This document shows positions 36,359 through 45,947 of a stretch of 64,000 nucleotides of DNA, piece by piece (positions within the stretch are counted from its first letter, which is position 1; each line of letters begins with the position of its first letter). Made by a program: the position numbers and the translations under genes. Under the pieces are notes generated by a model. That model saw only the letters and a program-made list of their open reading frames with translations, ran no database searches and was not told the origin of the DNA. Location: positions 62,001-126,000 of the forward strand of contig NZ_CP098511.1 of assembly GCF_026222555.1 (NCBI RefSeq). Direction: 5' to 3'. Origin of the DNA: Aquimarina sp. ERC-38. GTDB lineage: Bacteria > Bacteroidota > Bacteroidia > Flavobacteriales > Flavobacteriaceae.

Positions 36359-37765
36359 TTAAAGGATAATATTAAAGCCTACCTGTACGGATGCTGCATT
36401 AGCATTAGCTAAATTACGATATTCTAACAGATGGTTTCCAGCCAGATAAAAATTAAAACCGAATAGATTCATTGAAAATAATAAACCTAGGTTAGAGAAA
36501 GAATAATCATCTACCGTATAAGTTCCCTTTAGATGAAAAAGATTGGAAATTCTTTTTGAATAGAATAAAGAAGCCGCAAATATGGGCCTTCTTGGGCGAA
36601 ATTGAGAAAATAGTTGTATCCCGACTTCATCTTTATATAAAACTTCCTCTCCCCTTTTACACGAATAACACTCTGTATTTTTCCGATTAAATGCATAGGA
36701 CAGGGAAGTATTTAGTTTCAACGGACGCAGACTAATATATTTTTGACTTAAAGTGTCAATAGGTACTGCTTCTTCTAACTCTTCTAACACATTTTGACCT
36801 CTTAAAGGATTTATAGGCGCTTCAAACCCAATAAATGTATAATTCCCTTTTGCCTTATAATTTTCCGTATCCTTAGTATAATAGATAAGTCCTAGGTCGA
36901 GCAAGCTTCCGGTTAAAGTCCATTGAGTATCTAACTTATAGGTAGCCCCTAAATCCAAGCCAATACCTAAGTTACCTCCAAATAATGATCGCTTTAAAAA
37001 TAATTTTGCCAGATCCCTGACATTATTGTCCAACGTTCCATCCTCACCAAACTCGGCAACCGTAGCGTAGCCCGCTGTCTTAATAGTTACATCTACATTT
37101 CGTAATTGATGTGAAAAGAAATTATTACCATCAGGAGTATCTATGGTCGTAAAAGTACCCCTATTATTTGTACTTCGTATGCTAAAAATACTGGAATATA
37201 ATTTACCTCTTGCCCCTACGCTTAAACGGTTACTTACATTTTTAGAGATTCCTACATGATATACTGCTAATAATTCTGCGGTAAGACTAAGATCAGATAA
37301 TTTAAAAGCCTGGTTTACAAAACCCCGGTTTCCTTCAATAAAAAAGGTTGCAATATCTTTAGGTATATAGGTAATTAAGTCAAGTTCGAGGTAGGCACCT
37401 GCAGAAATATATAAATTATCAGTACGCTTATTAGTAGGACGCCATCCTATAAATCCTAATTCCAATTGTTGCGTAGTCGTAATAAAATCGTTTCGGTTTG
37501 CAATATTTAATGCATTCCTTACTTTATCATTAAAAAGAATAGAATTATCCGCAAATAAGTCTGATAATGTTATTTCCGTAGTACCAGCATTCGCATGAAT
37601 CTGAGAAAACAACGGAATTCCGGCATGTTTATTAAAGGTAACTTTTGAACCCGGATTTTGCAGCAAACTTTGCGGAATATCCGTAAAATTATATAGAAGT
37701 TCTTTATTCTGGCCAAAGCATAATAATCCGGTCAACCCAATATAGAAATAAAGATAAATTTTCAT
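36359..37765 (-). CDS. DUF5723-like outer-membrane beta-barrel protein
   Basis: A 468-residue protein with a signal peptide (GLLCFGQ). Many alternating hydrophobic strands are present (LYISAGAYLELDLITYI, VSNRLSVGARGKLYSSIFSI, LGIGLDLGATYKLDTQWTLTGS), and it ends with an aromatic/hydrophobic strand (VQVGFNIIL), all typical of PorP/DUF5723 barrels. Two Cys (ECYSCKRGEE) lie in one loop. Its start overlaps the preceding lipoprotein by 4 bases. The function is unknown, and the family assignment rests on general similarity. Confidence 0.65.
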   Translation of the reverse strand: MKIYLYFYIGLTGLLCFGQNKELLYNFTDIPQSLLQNPGSKVTFNKHAGIPLFSQIHANAGTTEITLSDLFADNSILFNDKVRNALNIANRNDFITTTQQLELGFIGWRPTNKRTDNLYISAGAYLELDLITYIPKDIATFFIEGNRGFVNQAFKLSDLSLTAELLAVYHVGISKNVSNRLSVGARGKLYSSIFSIRSTNNRGTFTTIDTPDGNNFFSHQLRNVDVTIKTAGYATVAEFGEDGTLDNNVRDLAKLFLKRSLFGGNLGIGLDLGATYKLDTQWTLTGSLLDLGLIYYTKDTENYKAKGNYTFIGFEAPINPLRGQNVLEELEEAVPIDTLSQKYISLRPLKLNTSLSYAFNRKNTECYSCKRGEEVLYKDEVGIQLFSQFRPRRPIFAASLFYSKRISNLFHLKGTYTVDDYSFSNLGLLFSMNLFGFNFYLAGNHLLEYRNLANANAASVQVGFNIIL

Positions 37766-38352
37766 CTATCTTCTGTATTGATAAAATAAGTAGCTTTAGA
37801 TCGTAGATTTAGTTTTCCCCTTAGATCAGAATTAAGTTCTGGCACAAAGAGTTCAGAAGCTACTTTATTAGCATCTTGCAACTGTTCCAAATCGGCTTTA
37901 GTTAGTACTATAGGGTCAGGTACGGAAAATGACAAGACAGGTTCCTGATCTTCACCATTTCCGGAGCGTATGGGTATTCTATAGGATTGTCCCAGCGGTT
38001 GATTATCATCGTCCAAAAATTGAAATTGAAGCTCAAAGTCCCGTTCAATCTGATTACTTATTTCAAAAGTAAATTCGATTCGCTCCAAATTATTAATCGC
38101 AAATTCCGAACTGGTAAGGTCATAATTGATAGTATCCTGTAAAGGCTGGTTGATGAAAAAATCTACATTAGGTGGTACATTTTCCGGGATAAATTCTTCA
38201 GTGTCAAAATTACTAAAGATAAAGTCAAGTTCTAATACCGGTTTAAAAGCAAAATCTTCTGATTGCTCAAAGTCTACATTTTTTACACAGGAACAGATAC
38301 TAAGTACTATTACAAAAACAACAGTTTTAAATAAGATTCTTTTCCTAATCAT
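37762..38352 (-). CDS. Hypothetical lipoprotein
   Basis: A 196-residue protein with lipobox LSICSC at about Cys22. The mature part is acidic and beta-rich (FEQSEDFAFKPVLELDFIF, RIEFTFEISNQIERDFELQFQF, SYRIPIRSG) and ends with LRGKLNLRSKATYFI. It is the first gene of the three-gene unit and is coupled by a 4-base overlap to the beta-barrel gene. Similar lipoprotein/barrel pairs are common in Flavobacteriia, but their role is not known. Confidence 0.65.
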   Translation of the reverse strand: MIRKRILFKTVVFVIVLSICSCVKNVDFEQSEDFAFKPVLELDFIFSNFDTEEFIPENVPPNVDFFINQPLQDTINYDLTSSEFAINNLERIEFTFEISNQIERDFELQFQFLDDDNQPLGQSYRIPIRSGNGEDQEPVLSFSVPDPIVLTKADLEQLQDANKVASELFVPELNSDLRGKLNLRSKATYFINTEDR

Positions 38353-38454
38353 AAAGTTATATCTATCAGCATAGCCACATCATGTACATCTTCCATACCA
38401 TAAAATAGTAATTCAGCTATGCTATATATAACGAGAAGATACTAAATTTTATTT

Positions 38455-39138
38455 TTATAGTTGATTTTTAATCAATAACAAATCAGAAACTGTGTTCTCA
38501 ACAGGAGAAACTTCAATCTGATGATAGTTAAAAAATAGGGTTTGCAAACCATAGTCTCTTGCCCCTAGAATATCCGCTTCATAATTATCACCAATCATCA
38601 GGCTTTGCTCCACAGTAGCCTCTGCTTGATGCAAGGCGTACTCAAAGATTTTCGGATTAGGCTTTTTTACTCCCGCATCTTCACTATTGGTAATAGAAGT
38701 AAAATAATGTTCAATTTTTGAACCCTTTAATTTTTTATGTTGAATTTCACGAAATCCGTTAGTAATAATATGTAGACTATAACTAGGGTGCAGGTGAGAA
38801 AGCAGTTCAGCTGCCCCTGTGATCAAGAAATTGTTTTTAGGTAAATATTTAATATATCCCTCCGATAATTGTTCTATAAGTTCAGCCTTTACAAAGTATT
38901 GACAAGCTGTAAAAGTATCTTGAAGCCTTCCCCTTCTTAATGCGGGTTGCGTTATTTTTCCTTCTCTATACAATTTCCAATAACGTAAATTGATAGGTTT
39001 GTAAGCTTCCAGGAAATCTTCTATGTATAAGGTAATCCTATATTTTTCAAATAATGTTTTAAAAGCCAGTTTAGAATTACGGTCAAAATCCCATAAGGTA
39101 TGATCCAGATCAAAAAAGATATGTTTTATATTATTCAT
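38455..39138 (-). CDS. YjjG-like HAD family nucleotidase/phosphatase
   Basis: A product of about 227 residues starting MNNIKHIFFDLDHTLWDFD; the ATG is preferred to a TTG eight codons upstream. HAD motif I is DLDHTLWD, motif II is HIITNGF (about 107-113), and motif III/IV is KKPNPKIFEYAL ... MIGDNYEADILGA. The YjjG/YfnB group removes phosphate from non-canonical pyrimidine nucleotides; this specificity is inferred from overall resemblance. It overlaps the upstream deacetylase-like gene by 8 bases. Confidence 0.85.
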   Translation of the reverse strand: MNNIKHIFFDLDHTLWDFDRNSKLAFKTLFEKYRITLYIEDFLEAYKPINLRYWKLYREGKITQPALRRGRLQDTFTACQYFVKAELIEQLSEGYIKYLPKNNFLITGAAELLSHLHPSYSLHIITNGFREIQHKKLKGSKIEHYFTSITNSEDAGVKKPNPKIFEYALHQAEATVEQSLMIGDNYEADILGARDYGLQTLFFNYHQIEVSPVENTVSDLLLIKNQL

Positions 39139-40429
39139 TGAGGTTCCAGATATAGGTTGCAATTTGTTTCCAATCCCGATTAGGGTTTTGTCCGTTTAAT
39201 AACCCATTTGACAAAACTGGGATAAAGGTTCCTTCTACGGATTTTATATGATGAACCATGGTATCTATTTTAGCCATGATGTCTTTACTCGTTACTTCAC
39301 CCTTAAAATTTTTGGGTGTTAGTGAAAACGGATAAATCTTTAAAGGAGTCTGTATTTCATAATCCAAATCGTAAAATAAAAAAGGCGTACAGGTACCTGC
39401 CCTAAAACCCATATGTTTTGCATAACCCATGGAAAAATCTTCAAAAACTTCTAACTCGATAAACATCCGATAAACATCCGGTAAATTGATTTTAAAATAA
39501 GAACAAATCACTTCCTGAACCGGGCGGTGAATAATACTTTCCAGACGACGTTTTTCTTTTTTTATAAGAGCAAGTTCGGTAATCGCATCCATAGAAACTT
39601 TAGAACCTACCTGAAGATAGTCCGAAACGTGTTTGATTAAATTTTTATGTTTTTCATTATTAAACAAAATGTTCTTTTCATAATTTGAATAATCTCCCAA
39701 ACTAAAAAAAATCGTTGCTTGTTTTTTCTTTATTTTTTGAAGTTCTATCAGAAAATTAAAAGTATCATAAGGATCTTCTTTTAAATTTAATAACACCTGG
39801 AACCTGCTTAAGATATTACGAATCCGACCTTTAAATAAATCTTTTCCCACCCCGCCTAAGGTCCTGATTATTCCTTTTTGAGCATAAGCAAAAGTTTGCG
39901 AAACTATAATGCTGGGTTTGATTGAAAATCGGTTGTGATGAAACTGAAGCTTTGGAAAATATTCTTTTAGAATTTCTTTAAATTTTTGCACCCAAAAATC
40001 TACAATGGGTATTTCCAAAAAATGGTAAGTGTAGGCGAGACTTTCTTCAGCTATAAATCGACCGTAAGCATCTTTTCTATGCGGAAAGTACTCCTCATAC
40101 CTGGATAATAAATAAAAGGTGCCGGCAAAAATATCAAAAGGTACCGCAGCGTCTTTATGAACTACCGGAAAGATACCTTTTATATGATCCCAATCCTTTA
40201 CGTCAACTTCAATCTCATTAAATCCCCGGTCAAACAATAAAGGGATACTTTGAAAATATAATTCTTTACCTAAAGGATGCTTTCCATAAGAAAACTTTGC
40301 CCCTTCAAAAGCTATAAACTCTTCAATCCTGGAGGTAAAACTAACAGGTATACCTAGCATTCTCTTACAAATATGCTTAAAAGTATATAAAATGCGAGGA
40401 GTTATTTTTTGAGTATGAACCAGGATCAT
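39131..40429 (-). CDS. Polysaccharide deacetylase-like protein (DUF7033-type)
   Basis: A 432-residue cytoplasmic-looking protein of a kind common in Bacteroidota. The N-terminal region (MLGIPVSFTSRIEEFIAFEGAKFSYG) precedes PFDIFAGTFYLLSRYEEY. A carbohydrate-esterase-4-like segment follows, with FFSLGDYSNYEKN and the C-terminal GFRAGTCTPFLFYDLDYEIQTPLKIYPFSLT. The canonical metal-binding motifs of NodB enzymes are not clearly present, so catalytic activity is doubtful. It lies between radC and a HAD phosphatase. Confidence 0.7.
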   Translation of the reverse strand: MILVHTQKITPRILYTFKHICKRMLGIPVSFTSRIEEFIAFEGAKFSYGKHPLGKELYFQSIPLLFDRGFNEIEVDVKDWDHIKGIFPVVHKDAAVPFDIFAGTFYLLSRYEEYFPHRKDAYGRFIAEESLAYTYHFLEIPIVDFWVQKFKEILKEYFPKLQFHHNRFSIKPSIIVSQTFAYAQKGIIRTLGGVGKDLFKGRIRNILSRFQVLLNLKEDPYDTFNFLIELQKIKKKQATIFFSLGDYSNYEKNILFNNEKHKNLIKHVSDYLQVGSKVSMDAITELALIKKEKRRLESIIHRPVQEVICSYFKINLPDVYRMFIELEVFEDFSMGYAKHMGFRAGTCTPFLFYDLDYEIQTPLKIYPFSLTPKNFKGEVTSKDIMAKIDTMVHHIKSVEGTFIPVLSNGLLNGQNPNRDWKQIATYIWNLNE

Positions 40430-40450
40430 AAAGTATAAAAAACCGAAAGC

Positions 40451-41155
40451 TTATAAGAGTTGACCATCTGCAAAGCTAAAATACGTTTTTTCAGTAACTA
40501 TCAAGTGATCCAGTAGTTTAATATCCAGATGTTGCCCCGCTGCTTTTATACGCTTGGTAAGCTCCTGATCAGACTGACTGGGTTTTAGAGATCCGCTGGG
40601 ATGGTTGTGTGCTAGCAGGATGGCCGTAGCGTCAAATTCCAGAGCTGCTTTAAAAACAACTTTAGGATCTACCAGGGTACCGGTTTTACCACCTATACTA
40701 ATTTGTTTCTTCTTCAGTACTTTATGGCTATTATTTAAATAGAGAATCCAAAACTCCTCATGTTCTAAGTCTGCAATTAAAGGTTGCATAATACGATAAG
40801 CGTCTTTACTACTAGATATCTTTTCAACCACCTCACTATGATCGTTATTTCTTCTTCTACCTAGTTCAAGGCCTGCAACAATAGTTATTGCTTTTGCTTC
40901 TCCGATGCCTCTAAAACCGGTTAATTGTTTTACTGATAGCTTTCCTAACTGATGTAATTTATTATCTACTGATAATAGAATACGCTGACTTAAACTTACC
41001 GCACTTTCTGTTTTTGAACCCGAGCCGATTAAAATAGCGACAAGCTCAGCATCTGTTAAAGCATTTTTACCTTTAACCAATAATTTTTCTCTTGGTCGAT
41101 CATTTTCATTCCACTCTCTTATTGAGAAAGATACTTTTTTAGTGTTATTTTCCAT
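40451..41155 (-). CDS. radC: RadC family JAB-domain protein
   Basis: A 234-residue protein. An N-terminal helix-hairpin-helix region (LGKLSVKQLTGFRGIGEAKAITIVAGLELGRR in pieces LTGFRGIGEAKA) precedes a JAB/MPN metalloprotease-like domain with ILLAHNHPSGSLKPSQSD (about residues 180-197), holding the HxHx7-10D zinc motif. RadC was once linked to DNA repair, but its activity is unproven. It has the usual length. Confidence 0.92.
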   Translation of the reverse strand: MENNTKKVSFSIREWNENDRPREKLLVKGKNALTDAELVAILIGSGSKTESAVSLSQRILLSVDNKLHQLGKLSVKQLTGFRGIGEAKAITIVAGLELGRRRNNDHSEVVEKISSSKDAYRIMQPLIADLEHEEFWILYLNNSHKVLKKKQISIGGKTGTLVDPKVVFKAALEFDATAILLAHNHPSGSLKPSQSDQELTKRIKAAGQHLDIKLLDHLIVTEKTYFSFADGQLL

Positions 41156-41290
41156 TACTACTTCTAATTATTTCCCGTAACCGGTTTGCATAATTACAAA
41201 CTATTTTACTCAAAACCAATATTTTATTATTTTCACTAAATCAAATGGTATTAGGAAAATCCTTAACCCATCTCTGAATTTAATTTATAT

Positions 41291-41321
41291 TTGTTTGAAA
41301 ATGAAAGTTTTACTATATTTG
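41291..41321 (+). promoter_or_regulatory. Bacteroidota-type promoter of the 41372 gene
   Basis: TATATTTG (41314-41321) matches TAnnTTTG exactly and has TTG at 41291-41293, 20 bases upstream, a good -33/-7 pair. The transcript would have a leader of about 45 bases. Confidence 0.65.
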
Positions 41322-41371
41322 TCAAACCCAAATTAATATTTACAACTAATTAACTTATAAAAACACTATTT

Positions 41372-41818
41372 ATGAAAAGTATTCTTACCTGTGCACTTTT
41401 ACTTTTTTCAATGTATTTTTATGGACAAGATCAAAAGCGGATTGGCTTTTTAGACTTAGTAGGAAATCACATACAAGTTCCTAGAGGATGTGAGGCTTTA
41501 TCAGAATATGAACTACAAGCATGCGATGGCACCTCCATTAAGTGGGATTATTATAGTGAAGATATGCTGTCTGCTGTCTTTGATGCTACGATAAGTGCAT
41601 ACGGAGAAAGTGCAAAAACTAAAACCGAAGTGACCTTAACCTCTTTCGGCTCTCAGTTTACCGGATATAAATTTCAAACCGGTGAGACTTTTCAATACTT
41701 TCTAAAAGGAAAAATTGGTGATAGAGCCCTAATGTTTAATTTAGGTACTCCTATTAATATCAGTAGTAATAATGACTTAAACGGAATTTTAAGTATGGTG
41801 TTTGAAAAGGTAGGATAA
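41372..41818 (+). CDS. Small secreted hypothetical protein
   Basis: A 148-residue protein with a signal peptide (ILTCALLLFSMYFYGQ). The mature 130 residues carry two Cys (RGCEALSEYELQACDG) that could form a disulfide, and beta-rich segments (TEVTLTSFGSQFTGYKFQTG). No family was recognised. It is monocistronic behind a clear promoter. Confidence 0.65.
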   Translation: MKSILTCALLLFSMYFYGQDQKRIGFLDLVGNHIQVPRGCEALSEYELQACDGTSIKWDYYSEDMLSAVFDATISAYGESAKTKTEVTLTSFGSQFTGYKFQTGETFQYFLKGKIGDRALMFNLGTPINISSNNDLNGILSMVFEKVG

Positions 41819-41972
41819 AAAGTAGTTGTTACCTACCATACTACTCTTTAATATAAAGTAACCATATTAGGTTCAAGGCGATATTTTGAATGAAATACTA
41901 TTGTCTTGACCAAGTTAATTCCGGTTAAACTTTGAAATTGTTGTATTTTTGATTTCATAAATGTAATATCTT

Positions 41973-42416
41973 ATGGAAACTTTATTTGATACTACTACCA
42001 AAGATACAATACAAAACCGCTTAGCAAATTTACATTCGGGTTCTCAAGCAAAATGGGGAAAGATGAGTGTAGGACAAATGTTGTTCCATTGCCAGCTCCC
42101 CTTAGAAATTGCTACCAGCGATAAGCATAGTAAATTAAAACCAAACTTTATTGCAAGATTACTCTTTAAAAAATCATTGTATAATGATCGGCTATGGCCG
42201 AAGAATTTACCTACCGCTCCCTCTTTAAAAGTAACTTCAGAGAAAGATTTTAAAACGGAAAGTACCAAGTTAGCTGAAAAAATAGCTGATTTTTACAGTA
42301 TGAAAGATCAGGATTCTTTTAAACCGCATCCGGTATTTGGAAAATTTACTCCTGAACAATGGGGTAAAATGCAATACAAGCACCTGGATCATCATTTTAG
42401 ACAATTCGGGGTTTAA
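41973..42416 (+). CDS. DUF1569 / DinB-like four-helix protein
   Basis: A 147-residue protein. The pattern KWGKMSVGQMLFHCQLPLEIA near residue 30, KSLYNDRLWPKNLPTAP in the middle and FGKFTPEQWGKMQYKHLDHHFRQFG at the end is that of DUF1569 proteins. They belong to the DinB/YfiT superfamily of putative metal-binding helical bundles; His residues in FHC and HLDHHFRQF are the likely ligands. Some relatives act as thiol transferases, but here the role is unknown. Confidence 0.8.
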   Translation: METLFDTTTKDTIQNRLANLHSGSQAKWGKMSVGQMLFHCQLPLEIATSDKHSKLKPNFIARLLFKKSLYNDRLWPKNLPTAPSLKVTSEKDFKTESTKLAEKIADFYSMKDQDSFKPHPVFGKFTPEQWGKMQYKHLDHHFRQFGV

Positions 42417-42450
42417 ATCATATTGCGCAATTCGTAAACTAGGATCAAAA

Positions 42451-42487
42451 AATAAGGGGTTATTCTGTTTTAAGAATACCCCTTATT
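42451..42487. terminator. Bidirectional terminator-like hairpin
   Basis: AATAAGGGG / CCCCTTATT forms the outer stem and is continued inward by ATTCT/AGAAT. The AT-rich ends give short U-runs on both strands. It lies between two convergent genes. Confidence 0.7.
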
Positions 42488-42514
42488 ATTTAAATAAATT
42501 GTTTAAAACCTTAT

Positions 42515-43399
42515 TTATCTCCCACGATAAATCCTTCTCAGACCTCTTCGCTCATCATCCGTAAAATTAATAGGAGTAAATCTAGAATCACCGCAAGCCC
42601 TCATAACCGCGTTTAGTACACGTCCGGAACCGTTAGTACCAGGAACAGCAATTGCCCCAAGGAATCCAGGCCTTTCCGGTACATTAAATGGACGCGGACA
42701 ACCTTGTCTTAATCTCCAATCTGAATGCCTTAATCCTACGGCATGTCCTAGTTCATGGGTCATTAATCTTTCTAAATTTCGCGCAGTTCTAAATCCGACA
42801 TCTGGCCCAAAATTAATAAATGCACCTGGATTTCCGCTTCTAGGAAATGACGATATAGCAGCCGCACCTCGCGCTCCTGCTAGACCAGACGGATTATATA
42901 TGATATTAATATCAGCATTACCTGGCCCAGTAAAAAGCTGCATTCTAAAACCAAGGTTTAATTGGTTAAAATTTTGTACTGCTCTACGTAGTCCTTCTTG
43001 ATAAACAGGTGGTAAATTAAGCGGTCCTCCTCGTTGAAAATTAATCCTAAGGACACGCTGTCCTCTGGCAGGAATTCGTACTAGATTATTAGTTCGTACC
43101 ACTTTTTCTGAATTTGGGTCACTTTCTAGGGGGAGTACCGGCATATTCTTAAAATCATCTGTAGATAAAAATATATCTCCTGCTAACCAACCACTTTCAG
43201 ATTTACCATTTCCTCTGTCCAAAGTGATAGCTTCAATTCCACTGGAGGGGTTTACACCTAAATCCGCAAATTTTTGTTCAACCGCCTTTAAAGTTTCTGC
43301 ATTTTCAGCTACAGTTTCATTTCCTACTTCCTCTTCTTGACAAGAGTGAAATAATCCCATGACTATCATAGTCATGGTTACTAGTTTTAGAGTTTTCAT
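42515..43399 (-). CDS. M57-like (HEIGH-type) zinc metalloprotease lipoprotein
   Basis: A 294-residue secreted protein with lipobox LFHSCQEEE at about Cys20. The zinc-binding motif HELGHAVGLRHSD (about residues 213-225) has the HExxH and a third His. It is followed by a C-terminal region with a Met/Ile turn candidate and the ending FTDDERRGLRRIYRGR. The pattern matches the dual-action HEIGH metallopeptidases of Bacteroidota. The substrate is unknown. It is monocistronic and convergent with the DUF1569 gene. Confidence 0.85.
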   Translation of the reverse strand: MKTLKLVTMTMIVMGLFHSCQEEEVGNETVAENAETLKAVEQKFADLGVNPSSGIEAITLDRGNGKSESGWLAGDIFLSTDDFKNMPVLPLESDPNSEKVVRTNNLVRIPARGQRVLRINFQRGGPLNLPPVYQEGLRRAVQNFNQLNLGFRMQLFTGPGNADINIIYNPSGLAGARGAAAISSFPRSGNPGAFINFGPDVGFRTARNLERLMTHELGHAVGLRHSDWRLRQGCPRPFNVPERPGFLGAIAVPGTNGSGRVLNAVMRACGDSRFTPINFTDDERRGLRRIYRGR

Positions 43400-43520
43400 A
43401 TTAAAATAATTTATGTTATCTCAACAAACTAGTTAATAAATTGACATAAACCTAATATATTTTAGTTAAAACTATAGTATTCATAATAAATAATTTATTA
43501 ACCTTACTATAACAACTGTT

Positions 43521-44876
43521 TTACCTTAACCATTTTTCAATTTCATTAAAATTCAATCCTCCGTAATTACCACTACTCATTAGGAGCAATACGCAGTTGT
43601 GGTATGCATTTGTACTGACATAGGTCTTAAACAAAAAAGGGTCTGTATAAACTGATAAATCTTCTTTTTGAAAAGCTTTTCTAATATCATCTTCTGCGAT
43701 GGCATCTAACTGTTTAATCTTAACCGCTTCCGGAGAATAAAAAACTACCGCTTTATCCGCAGCATCTAAAGCCCCACGATATTCTTTTAAAAATTGAGGG
43801 GTTAAACTACTATAGGTATGAAGTTCCAAACAAGCAAGTAAGGTTTTATCCTTAAACTGTTCTTTTACCGCCTGAGTGGTTGCTTTTACTTTTGAAGGAC
43901 TATGGGCAAAATCTTTAAAAGCAATGGAATGTTCATTTTCTGCAATTTTTTCCAGGCGTTTGGAAGCACCTTTAAAACTACTGATGGCTTCATAGAATTC
44001 ATCTTCATTAATTCCCATATGCTGACAAATCCATTGAGCCCCCGAAAGGTTATTTAAATTATGTTTGCCAAAAATCTCAATAGGCATAGGCCCATCTGGT
44101 GTTTCTAGAAGAGTAGTTCCGTTTTCTATACGATATTTATGAGTTTGATATGGGAATTTACGAATAGGTTTTTCTAAGACTTCTACCATATTTTTAACCA
44201 CGGGATCTTCTTCATTATATACTAAAGCACCTCCGTTAACTATAGATTCCCCAAAGATTTTAAATTGTTCTACATAATTATCAAAAGTTGGAAAAACATT
44301 GATATGATCCCAGGCTATACCGCTAATCAAAGCTATATTAGGTTGGTAAAGATGAAATTTAGGTCTGCGGTCAATCGGAGAAGATAGATATTCATCTCCT
44401 TCCAGGATCATAAAATCATTTTCCTCGGTCAACTTTACCATTACTTCAAAACCTTCCAGTTGTGCCCCTACCATATAGTCCACATCTTTATGATGATATT
44501 GTAGTACATGAAGGATCATGCTGGTAATACTGGTTTTTCCATGAGACCCACCGATGACCACTCGGGTTTTGTTCTTCGACTGCTCGTATAAAAATTCCGG
44601 GTACGAATAGATGGTAAGGCCTAACTGTTGCGCTTTTACTAATTCCGGATTGTTTGCTTTGGCATGCATTCCCAGAATAACGGCATCTATATCACCCGTA
44701 ATCTTACTTTCAAACCATCCGAATTCTTGGGGTAATAAATGATAACGCTCCAACCTGGATTTTGAAGGTTCAAATATGGTATCATCGCTTCCGGTAACCT
44801 GATCTCCCTTTAAATGTAAAGCAATGGCGAGGTTGTGCATTGCACTACCTCCTATAGCTATAAAGTGTAATCTCAT
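43521..44876 (-). CDS. mpl: UDP-N-acetylmuramate:L-Ala-gamma-D-Glu-mDap ligase
   Basis: A 451-residue Mur ligase of the Mpl type, which recycles the murein tripeptide by joining it to UDP-MurNAc in the cytoplasm. The N-terminal Rossmann motif is GGSAMHNLAIAL. The ATP P-loop is GGSHGKTSITSM (about 106-117), followed by LEGDEYLSSPID and IAWDHINVF. The C-terminal domain has AFKDFAHSPSKVKATTQA, as in Mpl and unlike MurC. It is downstream of rsgA in the same direction. Confidence 0.92.
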   Translation of the reverse strand: MRLHFIAIGGSAMHNLAIALHLKGDQVTGSDDTIFEPSKSRLERYHLLPQEFGWFESKITGDIDAVILGMHAKANNPELVKAQQLGLTIYSYPEFLYEQSKNKTRVVIGGSHGKTSITSMILHVLQYHHKDVDYMVGAQLEGFEVMVKLTEENDFMILEGDEYLSSPIDRRPKFHLYQPNIALISGIAWDHINVFPTFDNYVEQFKIFGESIVNGGALVYNEEDPVVKNMVEVLEKPIRKFPYQTHKYRIENGTTLLETPDGPMPIEIFGKHNLNNLSGAQWICQHMGINEDEFYEAISSFKGASKRLEKIAENEHSIAFKDFAHSPSKVKATTQAVKEQFKDKTLLACLELHTYSSLTPQFLKEYRGALDAADKAVVFYSPEAVKIKQLDAIAEDDIRKAFQKEDLSVYTDPFLFKTYVSTNAYHNCVLLLMSSGNYGGLNFNEIEKWLR

Positions 44877-44919
44877 AGATGTAAATTGTAATTATAAAAC
44901 TTTATACTAGGAGAAAGTT

Positions 44920-45870
44920 TTATTCTATTTCATAATTGTTTTTTCGGTACGTATCTTCCTCTCCATCCAGAATTTGCAGGTAACTTTTATAACGGGATGC
45001 TGCTACCTGACCATTTTTTAACGCATCTTTTACCGCACACTTAGGTTCGTTTACATGCAGGCAATTATTAAACTTACAAGTCGATTTAAGGGCAAAAAAT
45101 TCCGGAAAATAGTCTCCGATTTCTTCTTTTTCCATATCCACTACCCCAAAACCTTTAATTCCGGGAGTATCAATAATCCGCGCGTTAAATGACAGGTCAT
45201 ACATCTCTGCAAACGTAGTAGTATGCTGTCCTTGCTGATGCTGATTGCTTATCTCGGCTGTTTTTATAGATAGTTCAGGAGCCAGGGTATTTACTAAAGT
45301 TGATTTTCCTACTCCGCTATGCCCGGAAAACATACAAACTTTTCCTTCCATTAGTGCAATTACCTGATCAATACCTACTTTATGTTTTGCCGAAATCTGT
45401 AAACAGGTATATCCGATGTTCTCGTATAACTTAATTAAATCTGTAATGGTATTCATTTCTTCTGAAGTATACGTATCTATTTTATTAAAAAGCAACACGG
45501 TTTTGATATCATAAGCTTCTGCAGTTACCAGAAACCGATCAATAAAAGAAGCAAAGGTAGGAGGGTTATTTAAGGTAATTACTAAAAAACAAATATCAAT
45601 ATTAGCAGCGATGATATGGGTCTGCTTGGATAAATTTACCGATTTACGGATAATATAGTTTTTACGGTCTTTAATTTCAGAAATTACCCCGGTTACTTTA
45701 TCGCTTTCTGTTTCTAATTCAAAAACCACCTTATCACCTACCGCCACCGGGTTAGTACTTTTAATACCTTGAAGCCGAAATTTACCTTTAATCCGGCATT
45801 CATACAGCATATGGTCTTCTCCTTTTACCAGGTACCAACTACCAGTAGATTTATACACGGTACCTATCAT
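44920..45870 (-). CDS. rsgA: Ribosome biogenesis GTPase RsgA
   Basis: A 316-residue circularly permuted GTPase. It has an OB-fold N-terminus (GTVYKSTGSWYLVKGED), G4 NKID (about 125-128), P-loop GHSGVGKSTLVN (about 181-192), G3 DTPGIKGFG, and a C-terminal zinc knuckle with C-X5-C-X-H-X5-C spacing (CKFNNCLHVNEPKC). It helps late 30S subunit maturation. It is divergent from the gene at 45948. Confidence 0.95.
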   Translation of the reverse strand: MIGTVYKSTGSWYLVKGEDHMLYECRIKGKFRLQGIKSTNPVAVGDKVVFELETESDKVTGVISEIKDRKNYIIRKSVNLSKQTHIIAANIDICFLVITLNNPPTFASFIDRFLVTAEAYDIKTVLLFNKIDTYTSEEMNTITDLIKLYENIGYTCLQISAKHKVGIDQVIALMEGKVCMFSGHSGVGKSTLVNTLAPELSIKTAEISNQHQQGQHTTTFAEMYDLSFNARIIDTPGIKGFGVVDMEKEEIGDYFPEFFALKSTCKFNNCLHVNEPKCAVKDALKNGQVAASRYKSYLQILDGEEDTYRKNNYEIE

Positions 45871-45913
45871 ATACGGAATTTCAATTTTTTAACATTTTTT
45901 TAATAATTATTTT

Positions 45914-45921
45914 TATCTTTG
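45914..45921 (+). promoter_or_regulatory. -7 box upstream of the 45948 gene
   Basis: TATCTTTG, an exact TAnnTTTG match, lies 26 bases before the ATG in the short divergent region shared with rsgA. No TTG -33 box is evident. Confidence 0.55.
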
Positions 45922-45947
45922 CCCTTCATTTAAATAATTACTTACTT

